Part shown: positions 1-8,080 of the stretch, piece after piece
How the letters are laid out: every line of letters starts with the position of its first letter
Numbering within the stretch: the stretch's first letter is position 1
The notes under the pieces: model-generated
The model's database searches: none
Seen by the model: the letters and a program-made list of their open reading frames with translations, nothing else
What the model was told of the DNA's origin: nothing
NCBI GenBank assembly: GCA_013388965.1
Contig: JACAEG010000006.1
Coordinates: 1 to 45,409 of the forward strand
Source of the DNA: Pseudorhodoplanes sp.
GTDB taxonomy: Bacteria > Pseudomonadota > Alphaproteobacteria > Rhizobiales > Xanthobacteraceae
Length of the DNA: 45,409 nucleotides
Direction of reading: 5' to 3'
Position numbers and translations under genes: made by a program

Positions 1-244
1 GCATCACGCCGCGCGCGGCGATCTCATAGGGCTTTACGCCCTTCAGGGACTGCCCCTCGAAGTAGACGTCACCCTGGCTGATGCGCGCGAGGCCGACGAT
101 GGATTTCAGCAGCGACGACTTCCCCGCTCCGTTGGCGCCGAGAACGCAAATGCAGCTGCCCGCATCCGCGGAGAGCGTCACGTCGCGCACGGCCATCAGT
201 TCGTCGTAGGCGACGGAGAGACCCCGAATCTCAAGCGATTTCAT
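1..244 (-). CDS. livF: Branched-chain amino acid ABC transporter ATP-binding protein LivF, N-terminal part
   Basis: Only the first 81 residues are in the window; the gene runs off the left edge. The visible part starts MKSLEIRGLSVAYDEL and contains a Walker A motif, GANGAGKSS, near residue 35. This is the usual start of the second ATPase of Liv-type importers, which hydrolyses ATP on the cytoplasmic face to drive import through LivHM. The ATG at 242-244 lies inside the end of livG, giving a 14-base overlap and so probable translational coupling. It is the last visible gene of the minus-strand operon that begins at 5297. The substrate cannot be deduced; Liv-type systems import amino acids, but also urea, amides and aromatic acids. 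Confidence 0.9.
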   Translation of the reverse strand, partial: MKSLEIRGLSVAYDELMAVRDVTLSADAGSCICVLGANGAGKSSLLKSIVGLARISQGDVYFEGQSLKGVKPYEIAARGVM

Positions 245-1004
245 CGGCCCCTCCCAGATAGGCCTCGATCACTTGCGGATCGGCGCGGATTTCGTCAGGT
301 CGCCCAAGCGCAATCGGCCGGCCGTAATTGAGGACCAGGATGCGATCGCACACCGACATCACCAGGCGCATGTCGTGCTCGACGAGAACAATGTTGATTC
401 CACGGCTGCGAAGACGCTGAAACAATCCGCCCAGCGCGCGGGTCTCGTTGGGGTTGAGACCGGCGGCGGGCTCATCCATGAGCAGCACGCGCGGCCGCGT
501 CGCAAGCGCCATGGCAACGCCCAGCAGCTTCTGCGATCCATAGGGAAGCTCGCGCGCATTCTGGCCGCTCATCCGATGGAGTTCCAGGAGCTCGAGAACC
601 TCGCCCGCCTCCGTTTCCGCCGAGCGCAATTTTTCGCGATATCCTCCCAGCTGGCCGGGCTGGTACATGGCCCGCAGCAAGTAGGCGCGGCGCACATTGT
701 CCAACACGCTCGCATCGCGAAAGATCGTTGTGGCCTGAAAGGTGCGCACGATACCCCTGCGCGCCACCGCATCGGGCTTGAGCCCCGTGATCCTGTCTCC
801 GCGAAAGATCACCTCGCCCGAGGTCGGGCGCAACGTGCCGGTGATGAGATTGAACAGCGTGGTCTTGCCGGCGCCGTTCGGGCCGATGATCCCGAACAGC
901 TCGCCCTCATCCATGCGACAGGAGACGTCGTCCACCGCCCGAAGGCCGCGGAAGCGTTTGCTGAGGCCAGAGAGTTCGAGAAATCCGGTCACCGCGCCCG
1001 CCAC
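231..1004 (-). CDS. livG: Branched-chain amino acid ABC transporter ATP-binding protein LivG
   Basis: A 257-residue ABC ATPase of the usual LivG length. Visible motifs are Walker A GPNGAGKTT near residue 41, a signature region LPYGSQKLLGVAMAL (a variant LSGGQ, as is normal in LivG), Walker B VLLMDEPAAGLNP and a switch histidine in LVEHDM. It should pair with LivF to energise the LivHM channel. The start at 1004 overlaps the end of livM by 16 bases, and its own end overlaps livF, so all four transporter genes are tightly coupled. The reading frame is intact and nothing looks degraded. Confidence 0.93.
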   Translation of the reverse strand: MAGAVTGFLELSGLSKRFRGLRAVDDVSCRMDEGELFGIIGPNGAGKTTLFNLITGTLRPTSGEVIFRGDRITGLKPDAVARRGIVRTFQATTIFRDASVLDNVRRAYLLRAMYQPGQLGGYREKLRSAETEAGEVLELLELHRMSGQNARELPYGSQKLLGVAMALATRPRVLLMDEPAAGLNPNETRALGGLFQRLRSRGINIVLVEHDMRLVMSVCDRILVLNYGRPIALGRPDEIRADPQVIEAYLGGADEIA

Positions 1005-1924
1005 CGTCGTTGCAATTCGCGCAGGCCCCCGACAATACCCGACGGCAGGAACAGCACAGCCGTCAGCAGCAGAAGCCCATAGGTCAGCATCTGATACTGC
1101 CGCACGTCGCGCAGCAGTTCGGGCAGTGGCACCAGCAGGATCGCCCCGATCACCGGCCCGAACGGCGAGCCGATCCCGCCAATCACGTTGATGACGAGCA
1201 TGTCGACGAAGCTCCAGAAGCTGAACGCATCGGGCGACAGGAAACCCGTATAGTGCGCATAAATGCTGCCGGCCAGCCCGGTGAAAAAGCCCGCGACCGC
1301 AAACACCGCCACCCGGTAACTGAGCGGATTCACACCAAGCGACTGACTCAGCGCCTCGTTCTCATTGAGCGAATCGAGCACGGTGCCGATTGCCGAGCGG
1401 AATATGACAATGGACGTGAAAAGGGTCACGCCGGCCAGTCCGAGTGCAAAGAAATAATACGAACGAAGGCTCACCATGCTCGTCCCGAAGAGACTTGCCT
1501 TGGGGATGCCGTGGATCCCGTTATTGCCACCGAAAAGCGAAACCCATTCCTGGAACATCAGCACGATTCCCTCGCCGAACGCGAAGGTGAGCAGCACGAA
1601 ATACACGCCCTTCACGCGCAGGAAGATGGGGCCGATCGCGGCAGCGATCGCGGCGACCAAAAGGCCCGACGCCGGAAATGCCAGAAGGAACGGCACGCCG
1701 AGACGCATGACGAGGAGCGTCGAGGTGTAGGCGCCGAGCCCCATAAAGGCCGCCTGGGCAACGGACAATTGGCCGATGCGCAGCATCATGTTCAGGCTGA
1801 CGGACGTCGTGATGGAGATCGCGATCAGAACGCCGATATGGGTGATGTATCGATTCTCGAGCAGGAATGGCCAGCCGATAGCCATCGCGGCAATCGCAAC
1901 CATAACCACAATCCGAAGCGTCAT
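989..1924 (-). CDS. livM: Branched-chain amino acid ABC transporter permease LivM
   Basis: A 311-residue polytopic inner-membrane protein. The family-typical run GQLSVAQAAFMGLGAYTS lies near residue 52, and GGIGSPFGPVIGA lies in the C-terminal half, where the ATPase-coupling region of LivM proteins is found. It should form the translocation channel with LivH. Its ATG at 1922-1924 overlaps the livH stop codon by four bases (ATGA), a standard coupling junction. Short loops and about eight to ten hydrophobic segments fit the family. No truncation is seen. Confidence 0.93.
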   Translation of the reverse strand: MTLRIVVMVAIAAMAIGWPFLLENRYITHIGVLIAISITTSVSLNMMLRIGQLSVAQAAFMGLGAYTSTLLVMRLGVPFLLAFPASGLLVAAIAAAIGPIFLRVKGVYFVLLTFAFGEGIVLMFQEWVSLFGGNNGIHGIPKASLFGTSMVSLRSYYFFALGLAGVTLFTSIVIFRSAIGTVLDSLNENEALSQSLGVNPLSYRVAVFAVAGFFTGLAGSIYAHYTGFLSPDAFSFWSFVDMLVINVIGGIGSPFGPVIGAILLVPLPELLRDVRQYQMLTYGLLLLTAVLFLPSGIVGGLRELQRRWRAR

Positions 1925-2781
1925 GCGCGACGCCCCATCAACCCCTCGGGACGCACGGCGATCGTTGCCACCACGACGGCAAAGGCGACGAGCGCGGCGA
2001 CGGTCGAACCGAGCATGGTGGCGAACGCCGACTCCACGATGCCGAGCATCAGCCCGCCAACGACGGCACCGGGCAGGCTGCCAAGGCCGCCGAGCACGAC
2101 AACAATGAATGCCTTCATCATCGGCAGCTCGCCCATATACGGGGCGACGGTGTAGATGGGCGCCATCAGCGCACCGGCGGCCCCCGCAAGGAGACTGCCA
2201 ACGGCGAAGGCCGCGGTATGGATCAGATTCGGGCGCACGCCGTGCAGAGCGGCCATTTCAGGGTCCTGCGCGACGGCGCGCATCATCAGACCCAGGCGCG
2301 TCTTGTTGAGGAACAGGTAAAAGGCGACGAGCAAAAGAATCGCCGCGGCGCCCACGAACAGGCGGTCGGCCGGGATGACGGCCGGACCCAGATGAACGAC
2401 GCCCGTGACCGGCCGCGGCGCGCCGACCTCGTCCGGACCGAAGACGATGAGCGCAATCGACTGAAGGCAGATCGAAACTCCCAGCGCGAGGATCATGCAG
2501 TTGAACTCATTGCCGATCACGCGACTGAACAGCACGCGCTCGAGCAGCGCGCCCAGAAGCCCCACCAGGACCACCGAGCACAGGATCGCCGGGAGGTAGG
2601 GCCAGTGGAGGCTCCCGCTCAGAACCGTGAGCGCGAAGGCGCCGATCATGTAGAGCTCGCCATGCGCGAAATTGACCACGCGCATGATGCCAAAAATGAG
2701 CGTGAAGCCGAGCGCCATCAGGACATAGACCAGCCCTGTGGTCAGCCCGTTCAGCACAATCTGAAGGGTTAAGGAGAGCAT
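1921..2781 (-). CDS. livH: Branched-chain amino acid ABC transporter permease LivH
   Basis: A 286-residue membrane permease. The N-terminus contains NGLTTGLVYVLMALGFTLIF and then VVNFAHGELYMIGAFA, both diagnostic of LivH. A GGLGSLPGAVVGG coupling motif sits near the C-terminus. It should form a heterodimeric channel with LivM. It follows the binding-protein gene after 60 bases that hold a strong hairpin (2802-2826), which may set a higher level for the binding protein than for the membrane parts. The ribosome binding site is weak (GAAAG), consistent with lower expression. Confidence 0.93.
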   Translation of the reverse strand: MLSLTLQIVLNGLTTGLVYVLMALGFTLIFGIMRVVNFAHGELYMIGAFALTVLSGSLHWPYLPAILCSVVLVGLLGALLERVLFSRVIGNEFNCMILALGVSICLQSIALIVFGPDEVGAPRPVTGVVHLGPAVIPADRLFVGAAAILLLVAFYLFLNKTRLGLMMRAVAQDPEMAALHGVRPNLIHTAAFAVGSLLAGAAGALMAPIYTVAPYMGELPMMKAFIVVVLGGLGSLPGAVVGGLMLGIVESAFATMLGSTVAALVAFAVVVATIAVRPEGLMGRRA

Positions 2782-2801
2782 GACTTTCTGGATCGCTCAG
2801 A

Positions 2802-2826
2802 TCCCGCGCCGGGTGCCGGCGCGGGA
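2802..2826 (-). terminator. Perfect GC-rich stem-loop between binding-protein and permease genes
   Basis: The sequence holds a perfect 11-bp inverted repeat, TCCCGCGCCGG, with a GTG loop (arms 2802-2812 and 2816-2826). It lies in the 60-base gap downstream of the binding-protein stop and upstream of livH. There is no T-run on the operon strand, so it is more likely an mRNA-stabilising or partially terminating intercistronic hairpin than a full terminator. Such elements are known to raise binding-protein mRNA above permease mRNA in other ABC operons; that role here is inferred. Confidence 0.6.
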
Positions 2827-2841
2827 CCTGCATTGTTCTGA

Positions 2842-4020
2842 CTACTCAGCCGTGCCTACCGTCACGACATCCCCGTTTTTGATGATGCCGATATAGTTTG
2901 GCGTGAGGAACTCGTTGTGAATGCCGTAGATGTCATGGCCGCCAAACCGGATGGTCCCGCCGAGCGCCGACTTGTAGGGAAACACCTTGGTCAGGGCCTC
3001 GCGCACCTTGTCGGTGTCGGAAACGGTTCCCGCAGCCTGGATCGCCGCCATCAGAATGTATGCGCCGTCATACCAGTTGACGAGCAGGGGATTCATCTGG
3101 TTGCCCGACATCGCATTATAGGCATCCGAGAGCCGCTTGTAGCACGGGTTCTGCTCGTCGGCGGGCAGGTAGTTGATCACCCCTTCGGCGGCTTCCTTGC
3201 CGGCACCTTCGATGATCTGGCGCGGTCCCGACCCGCCGATCTTGACGATATGGCCCTTGTAGCCCAGCTCCCGCGCCTGCCGGACGATGAGGCCGGCGCT
3301 GCCCGGAGGCGCAGTGCCGACATCGATCAGGTCGGGCTTTTCGGCGAGCAGCTTCGTAAGGATCGGGATGTAATCGCGCACCGAGCGCTCATACAGTTCC
3401 TTGCCGACCACCGTGTAGCCGTGCTTGCCGTACAGTTCGGTCAGCAACTTGTCCGAATCCCAGCCGGTTTCGTCGTTCGGGTTCACGATGGCCACGCGCT
3501 TGACGTCGGCGGGCAGGTTCTTCTTCAGCCACTTCACCATAGGCTCCGCGAAATCGCTCGCCACGCTGTAGACGCGGAACATGTACGGATTCGAACCGCT
3601 GAGAGCCTTGCTGGAATACGCGCCGGTAACTCCGATAGCCTTCGCATCCTTGACGATATCCATCACGGCGAGCGTCCCCGCGGAGCTCACGGGACCGAAT
3701 ATGAACTTCACGCCGTCCTGATTCACCAGCCGCTGCACGGCGGAGATCGCCACGGACGCCTTGTATTGCTCGTCATAGGGGATCACCTCGATCTTGTAGG
3801 TCTTGTCCCCGACTTTCAGCCCGCCCTTGTCGTTAACCTCCTTGGCGGCAATCTGCACCCCGCCCGCGGCTGCAAGGCCCCACTGCGCGCCGGGCCCGGT
3901 CATCGGTCCGACGACGCCGAACTTGAGCGTGTCTTGCGCGTATGCGGACGAAAGGCCGGGCAACCCCATCGCGGCGGTCGCAAGCAGCATCCCGCAGGCA
4001 GAGATCAAATTCGCTTTCAT
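2842..4020 (-). CDS. Periplasmic substrate-binding protein of the Liv-type ABC importer (LivK family)
   Basis: A 392-residue protein with a cleavable signal peptide (hydrophobic stretch to about residue 28, ending SSAYAQ). It is followed by LKFGVVGPMTGPGAQWG, the typical opening of the type I periplasmic-binding fold in the LivJ/LivK family. It should capture the solute in the periplasm and deliver it to LivHM. The start is supported by AAAGGAG about seven bases upstream of the ATG. Several Liv-type binding proteins accept non-amino-acid substrates, so the ligand is unknown. The adjacent homocitrate-synthase-like gene hints at a carboxylate-related compound, which is only inference. Confidence 0.9.
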   Translation of the reverse strand: MKANLISACGMLLATAAMGLPGLSSAYAQDTLKFGVVGPMTGPGAQWGLAAAGGVQIAAKEVNDKGGLKVGDKTYKIEVIPYDEQYKASVAISAVQRLVNQDGVKFIFGPVSSAGTLAVMDIVKDAKAIGVTGAYSSKALSGSNPYMFRVYSVASDFAEPMVKWLKKNLPADVKRVAIVNPNDETGWDSDKLLTELYGKHGYTVVGKELYERSVRDYIPILTKLLAEKPDLIDVGTAPPGSAGLIVRQARELGYKGHIVKIGGSGPRQIIEGAGKEAAEGVINYLPADEQNPCYKRLSDAYNAMSGNQMNPLLVNWYDGAYILMAAIQAAGTVSDTDKVREALTKVFPYKSALGGTIRFGGHDIYGIHNEFLTPNYIGIIKNGDVVTVGTAE

Positions 4021-4097
4021 GACGTTCTCCTTTGCATTTCCTCTTGCCGCGCATGTCGCGACCTAATTGCTGCAAATCTTGTTGGCGATTTGCTTGA

Positions 4098-5297
4098 TCA
4101 TTGGATCATTGTGTCGACAATCTGCTTGAACTCCTGATCGGTAACGAACCGACGATTGCTCACGGCGACGGCTTTCACGCGATCGAGCAGCGCCGGCAAC
4201 TGATCCTCCGGCACTGGCAGCCCCATCTCCTTGAGCTTGTACGTTATCGACGCGAGGCCGCTTTTCTTGCCAAGCAGGATCTGCCGGGTCTGACCCACCA
4301 GCTCCGGCTCGTAGGATTCAGCAGTGAACGGATCCTGCAGAAGTCCTGCCACCGCCATGCCGGATTCGTGCCGGAATGCACCCTCGCCGACCACGGCCTT
4401 GTTAAGCTGGGTACGAACCCCGCTGAGCTCCGAGACCAGCCGCGAGACTTCCGTAAGCCTGGTCAGGTCGATGCCGCAATGGACGCCGTAGAGCACTTCC
4501 AGCGCCATCACCACTTCCTCGGTCGCGGCATTGCCGCAGCGCTCGCCAATTCCGTTGATCGTCGTGGAGACAAAGTCGGCACCGGCGGCGACGCCGGCCA
4601 GCGTGTTGGCGCAAGCGAGACCAAAATCGTTGTGGCAATGAATCTCGAGCGCCAGCTTTGGAGCCGCCGAACGGACTTCCCCGACGATGTAGGTGATCGC
4701 CTGGGGCGACGCGCATCCCGTGGTATCCACAATGCGCAGGCGGTCGACGGTGCCGGCCTTGGCCAATTCGCTTACGAGACGCCGCAGAAAGGGGATTTCC
4801 GCCCGCGTGGTGTCGTACGGACTGAACACGACATATAGCCCCTTGCGCCGGCTGTATTCGCACAATTCCAGCGCGCGTTTCAGGTAGTCGCCGTCGCTGA
4901 TGCCCTTCAGCTTGTATTTGCGCTCGATCTCGCTGATCGGAAAGCTCAGTCGTACGCCCCAGATTCCCAGCTCTGCGGCCTTGTCGATATCGGCGTTGAT
5001 GCCGCGGCACAGCGTGCTGATTTTCGCCTTCAGGCCGAGCTGGCACATATCCATCATCGCCAGCCGGTCTTCTTCGCTGCTGGCCACGGTGCCGGCCTCG
5101 ATCTCGTAGACGCCGAGATCGTCGAGCGCACGGGCGATGGCGACCTTCGCCGCGCGGTCAAGAACGATGCCCGCCTGCTGCTCGCCGTCACGCAGCGTGC
5201 AGTCCGCCACGAAAACCTGCCGTCCCGGCTCGATCGCGGGCGCGGGCTCCCGATTGAACGGGCTGGGCCACATTCCGTTCTTGGGACCATTCGTCAT
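4098..5297 (-). CDS. Homocitrate synthase / 2-isopropylmalate synthase-like acyltransferase (HMGL-like TIM barrel)
   Basis: A 399-residue HMGL-like enzyme. These enzymes condense acetyl-CoA with a 2-oxoacid, or cleave such products, using a divalent metal. Visible motifs are [13 protein letters not shown] near residue 33 (catalytic Arg-Asp), [13 protein letters not shown] (metal-binding His-x-His) and [10 protein letters not shown] short C-terminal part includes GKKSGLASI. Length and tail resemble NifV-type homocitrate synthases rather than long LeuA. I chose the ATG at 5295-5297 because the alternative upstream start (5345) adds a basic, non-conserved leader. The gene is the first of the minus-strand run with the Liv importer, 77 bases upstream of the binding protein. 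No nif gene is present, so nitrogen-fixation cofactor synthesis is not supported. The substrate is unknown. Confidence 0.8.
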   Translation of the reverse strand: MTNGPKNGMWPSPFNREPAPAIEPGRQVFVADCTLRDGEQQAGIVLDRAAKVAIARALDDLGVYEIEAGTVASSEEDRLAMMDMCQLGLKAKISTLCRGINADIDKAAELGIWGVRLSFPISEIERKYKLKGISDGDYLKRALELCEYSRRKGLYVVFSPYDTTRAEIPFLRRLVSELAKAGTVDRLRIVDTTGCASPQAITYIVGEVRSAAPKLALEIHCHNDFGLACANTLAGVAAGADFVSTTINGIGERCGNAATEEVVMALEVLYGVHCGIDLTRLTEVSRLVSELSGVRTQLNKAVVGEGAFRHESGMAVAGLLQDPFTAESYEPELVGQTRQILLGKKSGLASITYKLKEMGLPVPEDQLPALLDRVKAVAVSNRRFVTDQEFKQIVDTMIQ

Positions 5298-5658
5298 ATG
5301 CAAGTCGCCAATACACTGCGCGCAAGATCGAGATCGGGAGCGCAATATAGCTGAGGATCAAAACCAGACCCCGGAAATGATGTTTTGAACATGAAAATCA
5401 GTGTTTCGCGTTTCGAAAAAAGCCGGGGCCGGCATTGGCACTCCCCCGTCGATCGCAATGCGAAACGCCCGATGGCATCGGAATATCCGGGTCATGATCG
5501 ACAGCTGTCGATCGCGCCGGACGCCTCGGGGTGAGAGCCAATCTGGACTTTCGATAAGGTGCGCGTTGCGGCATTTGTCGTCCGGGTGCCGCTTGTGCGG
5601 CGCCGCTCGACCCGGCGTCATCGCCAGCGAACGAATACGCTCATGGACAACGGAGCTC
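5298..5658. other. Intergenic region between divergent operons
   Basis: This 361-base stretch separates the minus-strand homocitrate-synthase-like gene from the plus-strand GST-like gene. I see no convincing gene: a plus-strand open frame runs through it into the GST gene, but its translation is basic and non-conserved. The part around 5374-5420 is AT-richer than the surroundings and includes the palindrome TTTCGAAA at 5411-5418, so promoters and operators for both directions are likely here. I could not assign specific -35 and -10 boxes. Confidence 0.5.
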
Positions 5659-6279
5659 ATGATGAAACTGCTCGGCACGCCACGCAGCCCCTATGCGTGG
5701 AAGGCTCGCATCGTGCTCGAAGAGAAGAGGATTCCCTACGAATACGTGATTGCGCCTCCGGCCGATCCGGAATCGGAGTTGCCGCGATACAATCCCCTCG
5801 GCCAGATCCCGGTCCTGGTGCGCGACGACGGAACGACCATCTACGACTCACCTGTCATCGTTGAGTATATCGACGGGCTCGCGCCCGCCCCGAAGCTGAT
5901 TCCCGCCGACTTCGAGCACGGCATCGCGGTGAAGCGGTGGCAGGCCCTGGGGGACGGAATGATCGAAGCCATCGTGCTGTTGTCGCGTGATGAGCGGGAA
6001 CCGCCGGCAGCGCGGCGCGGCGCCGACTGGACTCGCAATCAGGAAAGCAAGATCGAACGCGGGTTGGCATGGATGGAACGCGATCTGGGTGACCGCGCGT
6101 TCTGCCACGGCGATTCATTCACCCTCGCCGATATTTCATGCGGAGTCGCACTGCGCTACCTGGAGCGCGCGCTGCCGCGCTTTCACTGGCGGTCCTCTTT
6201 CAGGACTCTAGCGGCCCACACCATGCTGCTGGCTGAAAGAGCGTCCTTTCAGGTGGCAATACCGAAGGCGGATGGCTGA
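5659..6279 (+). CDS. Glutathione S-transferase family protein
   Basis: About 206 residues. The N-terminal thioredoxin-fold domain begins MMKLLGTPRSPYAWKAR and carries YNPLGQIPVLV (the cis-proline segment that contacts glutathione) and a DSPVIVEYID run. A helical C-terminal domain follows, with WMERDLGDRAFCHGDSFTLADIS, the usual GST C-terminal signature with its N-capping aspartate. GGAG at 5652-5655 precedes two adjacent ATG codons; the second (5662) has the better spacing. The open frame extends to 5401 but the extra 86 residues look non-coding. The role could be detoxification or an isomerase/dehalogenase step; the neighbours do not decide. Confidence 0.85.
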   Translation: MMKLLGTPRSPYAWKARIVLEEKRIPYEYVIAPPADPESELPRYNPLGQIPVLVRDDGTTIYDSPVIVEYIDGLAPAPKLIPADFEHGIAVKRWQALGDGMIEAIVLLSRDEREPPAARRGADWTRNQESKIERGLAWMERDLGDRAFCHGDSFTLADISCGVALRYLERALPRFHWRSSFRTLAAHTMLLAERASFQVAIPKADG

Positions 6280-6333
6280 TGCTCGCTCGCGCCGCCGATC
6301 CCGCCGCCACTCACCGTGCAATATTTTTGATTC

Positions 6334-6350
6334 CGAAAATGATTGTTTCG
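6334..6350. promoter_or_regulatory. Operator-like inverted repeat upstream of the PPC/DUF296 gene
   Basis: CGAAA and TTTCG form perfect 5-bp arms separated by seven bases (ATGATTG), 123 bases upstream of the GTG start at 6473. A related string with CCGGAAATGATG lies near 5373 ahead of the GST gene. Both sit in locally AT-rich intergenic DNA. This could be a site for a dimeric regulator shared by the two genes, but short arms of this kind also occur by chance and no cognate regulator is identified. Confidence 0.3.
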
Positions 6351-6472
6351 TCCACAGCGCCGGCAAGCTGGCAGATTTCTGACGCATCGTGAGTTGACGG
6401 TGATATCATAGCCCTCGAGTAATCCTGTCATTGCTCCTTCGCGAGTTTGTGGACCGGATCAAGGAGACAACA

Positions 6473-7003
6473 GTGGTTGATGTCATTGCAAAAGCAAAAA
6501 TCGGGGAGATCATCTGGGCGCAGCTCGATCCGGACGGAGACCTTTACGACGAGATCATGGAAATCTGCCGTCGCGAGAAGATCGAGTCGGGCGTTGTCCT
6601 GAACATCGTCGGCGGATTGCGCAAGGCGCGCCTGAGCATGCCGGTTAACGCGACGGATCCCGAGGCGCAGCCTGGCGTGTTGGAATTGTCGGGCATGATG
6701 GAGTGCAGCGGCTTCGGGACGATCGGACGGACCATCGACACCTATGATTCCGAGAGCACCAGCGGAATCGTCTATCATGCCGGAACGCCCAATCTTCATA
6801 TTCACCTCACGGTGACGCAGGCCGGCAAGACCTACATGGGCCATCTGATCCACGGCTGCCAGGTCCGATCCCTGCACCGGAAATCGCATTTCACCATCGT
6901 GCTGGCACGGACCGAGGGCGCCATCCTGGACTTCCGCGTTTCCACCGAAACGACCGAGAAATATCCGAAAGGCATCCCGATCCACGATCTCCGGCCGGCC
7001 TGA
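6473..7003 (+). CDS. PPC domain (DUF296) protein
   Basis: A 176-residue protein from a GTG start at 6473, chosen because AAGGAG (6461-6466) sits six bases upstream; a longer TTG start at 6431 lacks a ribosome binding site. The body matches the PPC/DUF296 fold: VVLNIVGGLRKARLSMPV, then HAGTPNLHIHLTV and MGHLIHGCQVRSLH. The clustered histidines of this region bind metal in bacterial members. Plant members are AT-hook DNA-binding proteins, but there is no AT-hook here. Bacterial members have no settled biochemical role. It lies between the GST and the MBL hydrolase on the same strand. Confidence 0.8.
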   Translation: MVDVIAKAKIGEIIWAQLDPDGDLYDEIMEICRREKIESGVVLNIVGGLRKARLSMPVNATDPEAQPGVLELSGMMECSGFGTIGRTIDTYDSESTSGIVYHAGTPNLHIHLTVTQAGKTYMGHLIHGCQVRSLHRKSHFTIVLARTEGAILDFRVSTETTEKYPKGIPIHDLRPA

Positions 7004-7149
7004 CGGCTTTACGCGCGCCACAGGCAGCTTGCTCAATCGTCATCCGCTCACGGCCGCGCATGCAAGCAAGGGCCCGGATGGCCGCGTTTCGATCTCGGCC
7101 GCAATCGCATGGGAAGCGGCCCGGGCCATGGCAGCCTCTTGGAAGTGAG

Positions 7150-8028
7150 ATGAGCGAATTTCATCAGGACCAGGTACCTGGACTCTATCACCGCTATATC
7201 GGCGACATTCTCGTCACCGTTGTCAGCGACGGCTATCTGGATGTTCCGCTCGACGCCATCCGCAATTTCCCTGTCGAACGGGCGCGCGACATTCTGGCGT
7301 CCGATTGTCGCCCGCTCACCCCGCGATGTTCGGTCAATGCCTTCGTCGTCCGCTCGGGCAACCGAGTGGCGCTCATCGACACGGGATCGGGCAACACCAT
7401 GGGCCCGAATTTGGGCTGGCTGCCCAGGAACCTGCAGCGCATCGGTATCGATCCGGCCAGGATCGATACCGTGTTGCTGACGCACCTGCATCCCGACCAT
7501 TCCAACGGCCTGACGACCGACGCTGGCGAGCCGGTATTTCCGGCATGCGAGCTTGTCCTGCACGAGGAGGAAATCGTCCACTGGTACGACGACGCACGCA
7601 TGGCGCGAGTGCCGGAGCGGCAGCAGGTGCGCTATTTCCAGGGCGCCCGCATTCAGTTCGAGCCTTATCGAAAACGCGCGCGACTTTTCCGCTCAGGCGA
7701 AGTATTTCCGGGTATCACCGCCGTTCCCATTCCCGGCCACACGCCGGGCCACACCGCCTACCTCATTTCGTCCGGCACGGAATCGCTACTGATCTGGGGC
7801 GACGTGGTGCACTTTGCCGATCTGCAGATTGCACACCCGGAGATCTGCATGGAATTCGATAGCGATCAGGCGGCCGCGGCGGCCACGCGCCGGCGAGTCT
7901 TCGACATGGTTGCGACCGACCGGCAACTGGTCGCGGGCATGCATCTCCACTTCCCCGCCTTCTCCTATGTGGTGCGTGAGGGGGGCGGATACCGGCTGCT
8001 GCCGGAGTCATGGCGGTTCGTGACGTAA
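7150..8028 (+). CDS. Metallo-beta-lactamase-fold hydrolase
   Basis: A 292-residue cytoplasmic MBL-fold enzyme. The zinc motif is H112-L-H114-P-D116-H117 (LLTHLHPDHSNGL), with further ligands likely in PIPGHTPGHTAYL and in IWGDVVHF. The domain order matches AHL-lactonase/glyoxalase II-like members. No signal peptide is seen, which argues against a periplasmic beta-lactamase. ATG 7150 was chosen because GGAAGTGAG lies directly upstream; the frame is open to 7060 but that leader looks non-coding. The substrate is probably a thioester or lactone. Co-orientation with a GST and a PPC protein could mean a shared detoxification or degradation role, which is inference. Confidence 0.85.
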   Translation: MSEFHQDQVPGLYHRYIGDILVTVVSDGYLDVPLDAIRNFPVERARDILASDCRPLTPRCSVNAFVVRSGNRVALIDTGSGNTMGPNLGWLPRNLQRIGIDPARIDTVLLTHLHPDHSNGLTTDAGEPVFPACELVLHEEEIVHWYDDARMARVPERQQVRYFQGARIQFEPYRKRARLFRSGEVFPGITAVPIPGHTPGHTAYLISSGTESLLIWGDVVHFADLQIAHPEICMEFDSDQAAAAATRRRVFDMVATDRQLVAGMHLHFPAFSYVVREGGGYRLLPESWRFVT

Positions 8029-8046
8029 CGATCGCCGCGCAAAACG

Positions 8047-8079
8047 TCCGGGGCTGTGGCGGTGTCACGCCAGCCCGGA
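8047..8079. terminator. Hairpin between convergent MBL hydrolase and LysR genes
   Basis: TCCGGGGCTGTGGCG and CGCCAGCCCGGA can pair with two small bulges across a short loop. The hairpin fills the 52-base gap between two convergent stop codons. It could end transcription from both sides, but no clear T-run follows in either direction, so efficiency is uncertain. Confidence 0.4.
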
Positions 8080-8080
8080 A

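Noticed and set aside
4098-5297. Calling the homocitrate-synthase-like gene nifV
   Set aside because: No nitrogenase or cofactor genes are in the window and motifs alone do not separate NifV from related condensing enzymes.
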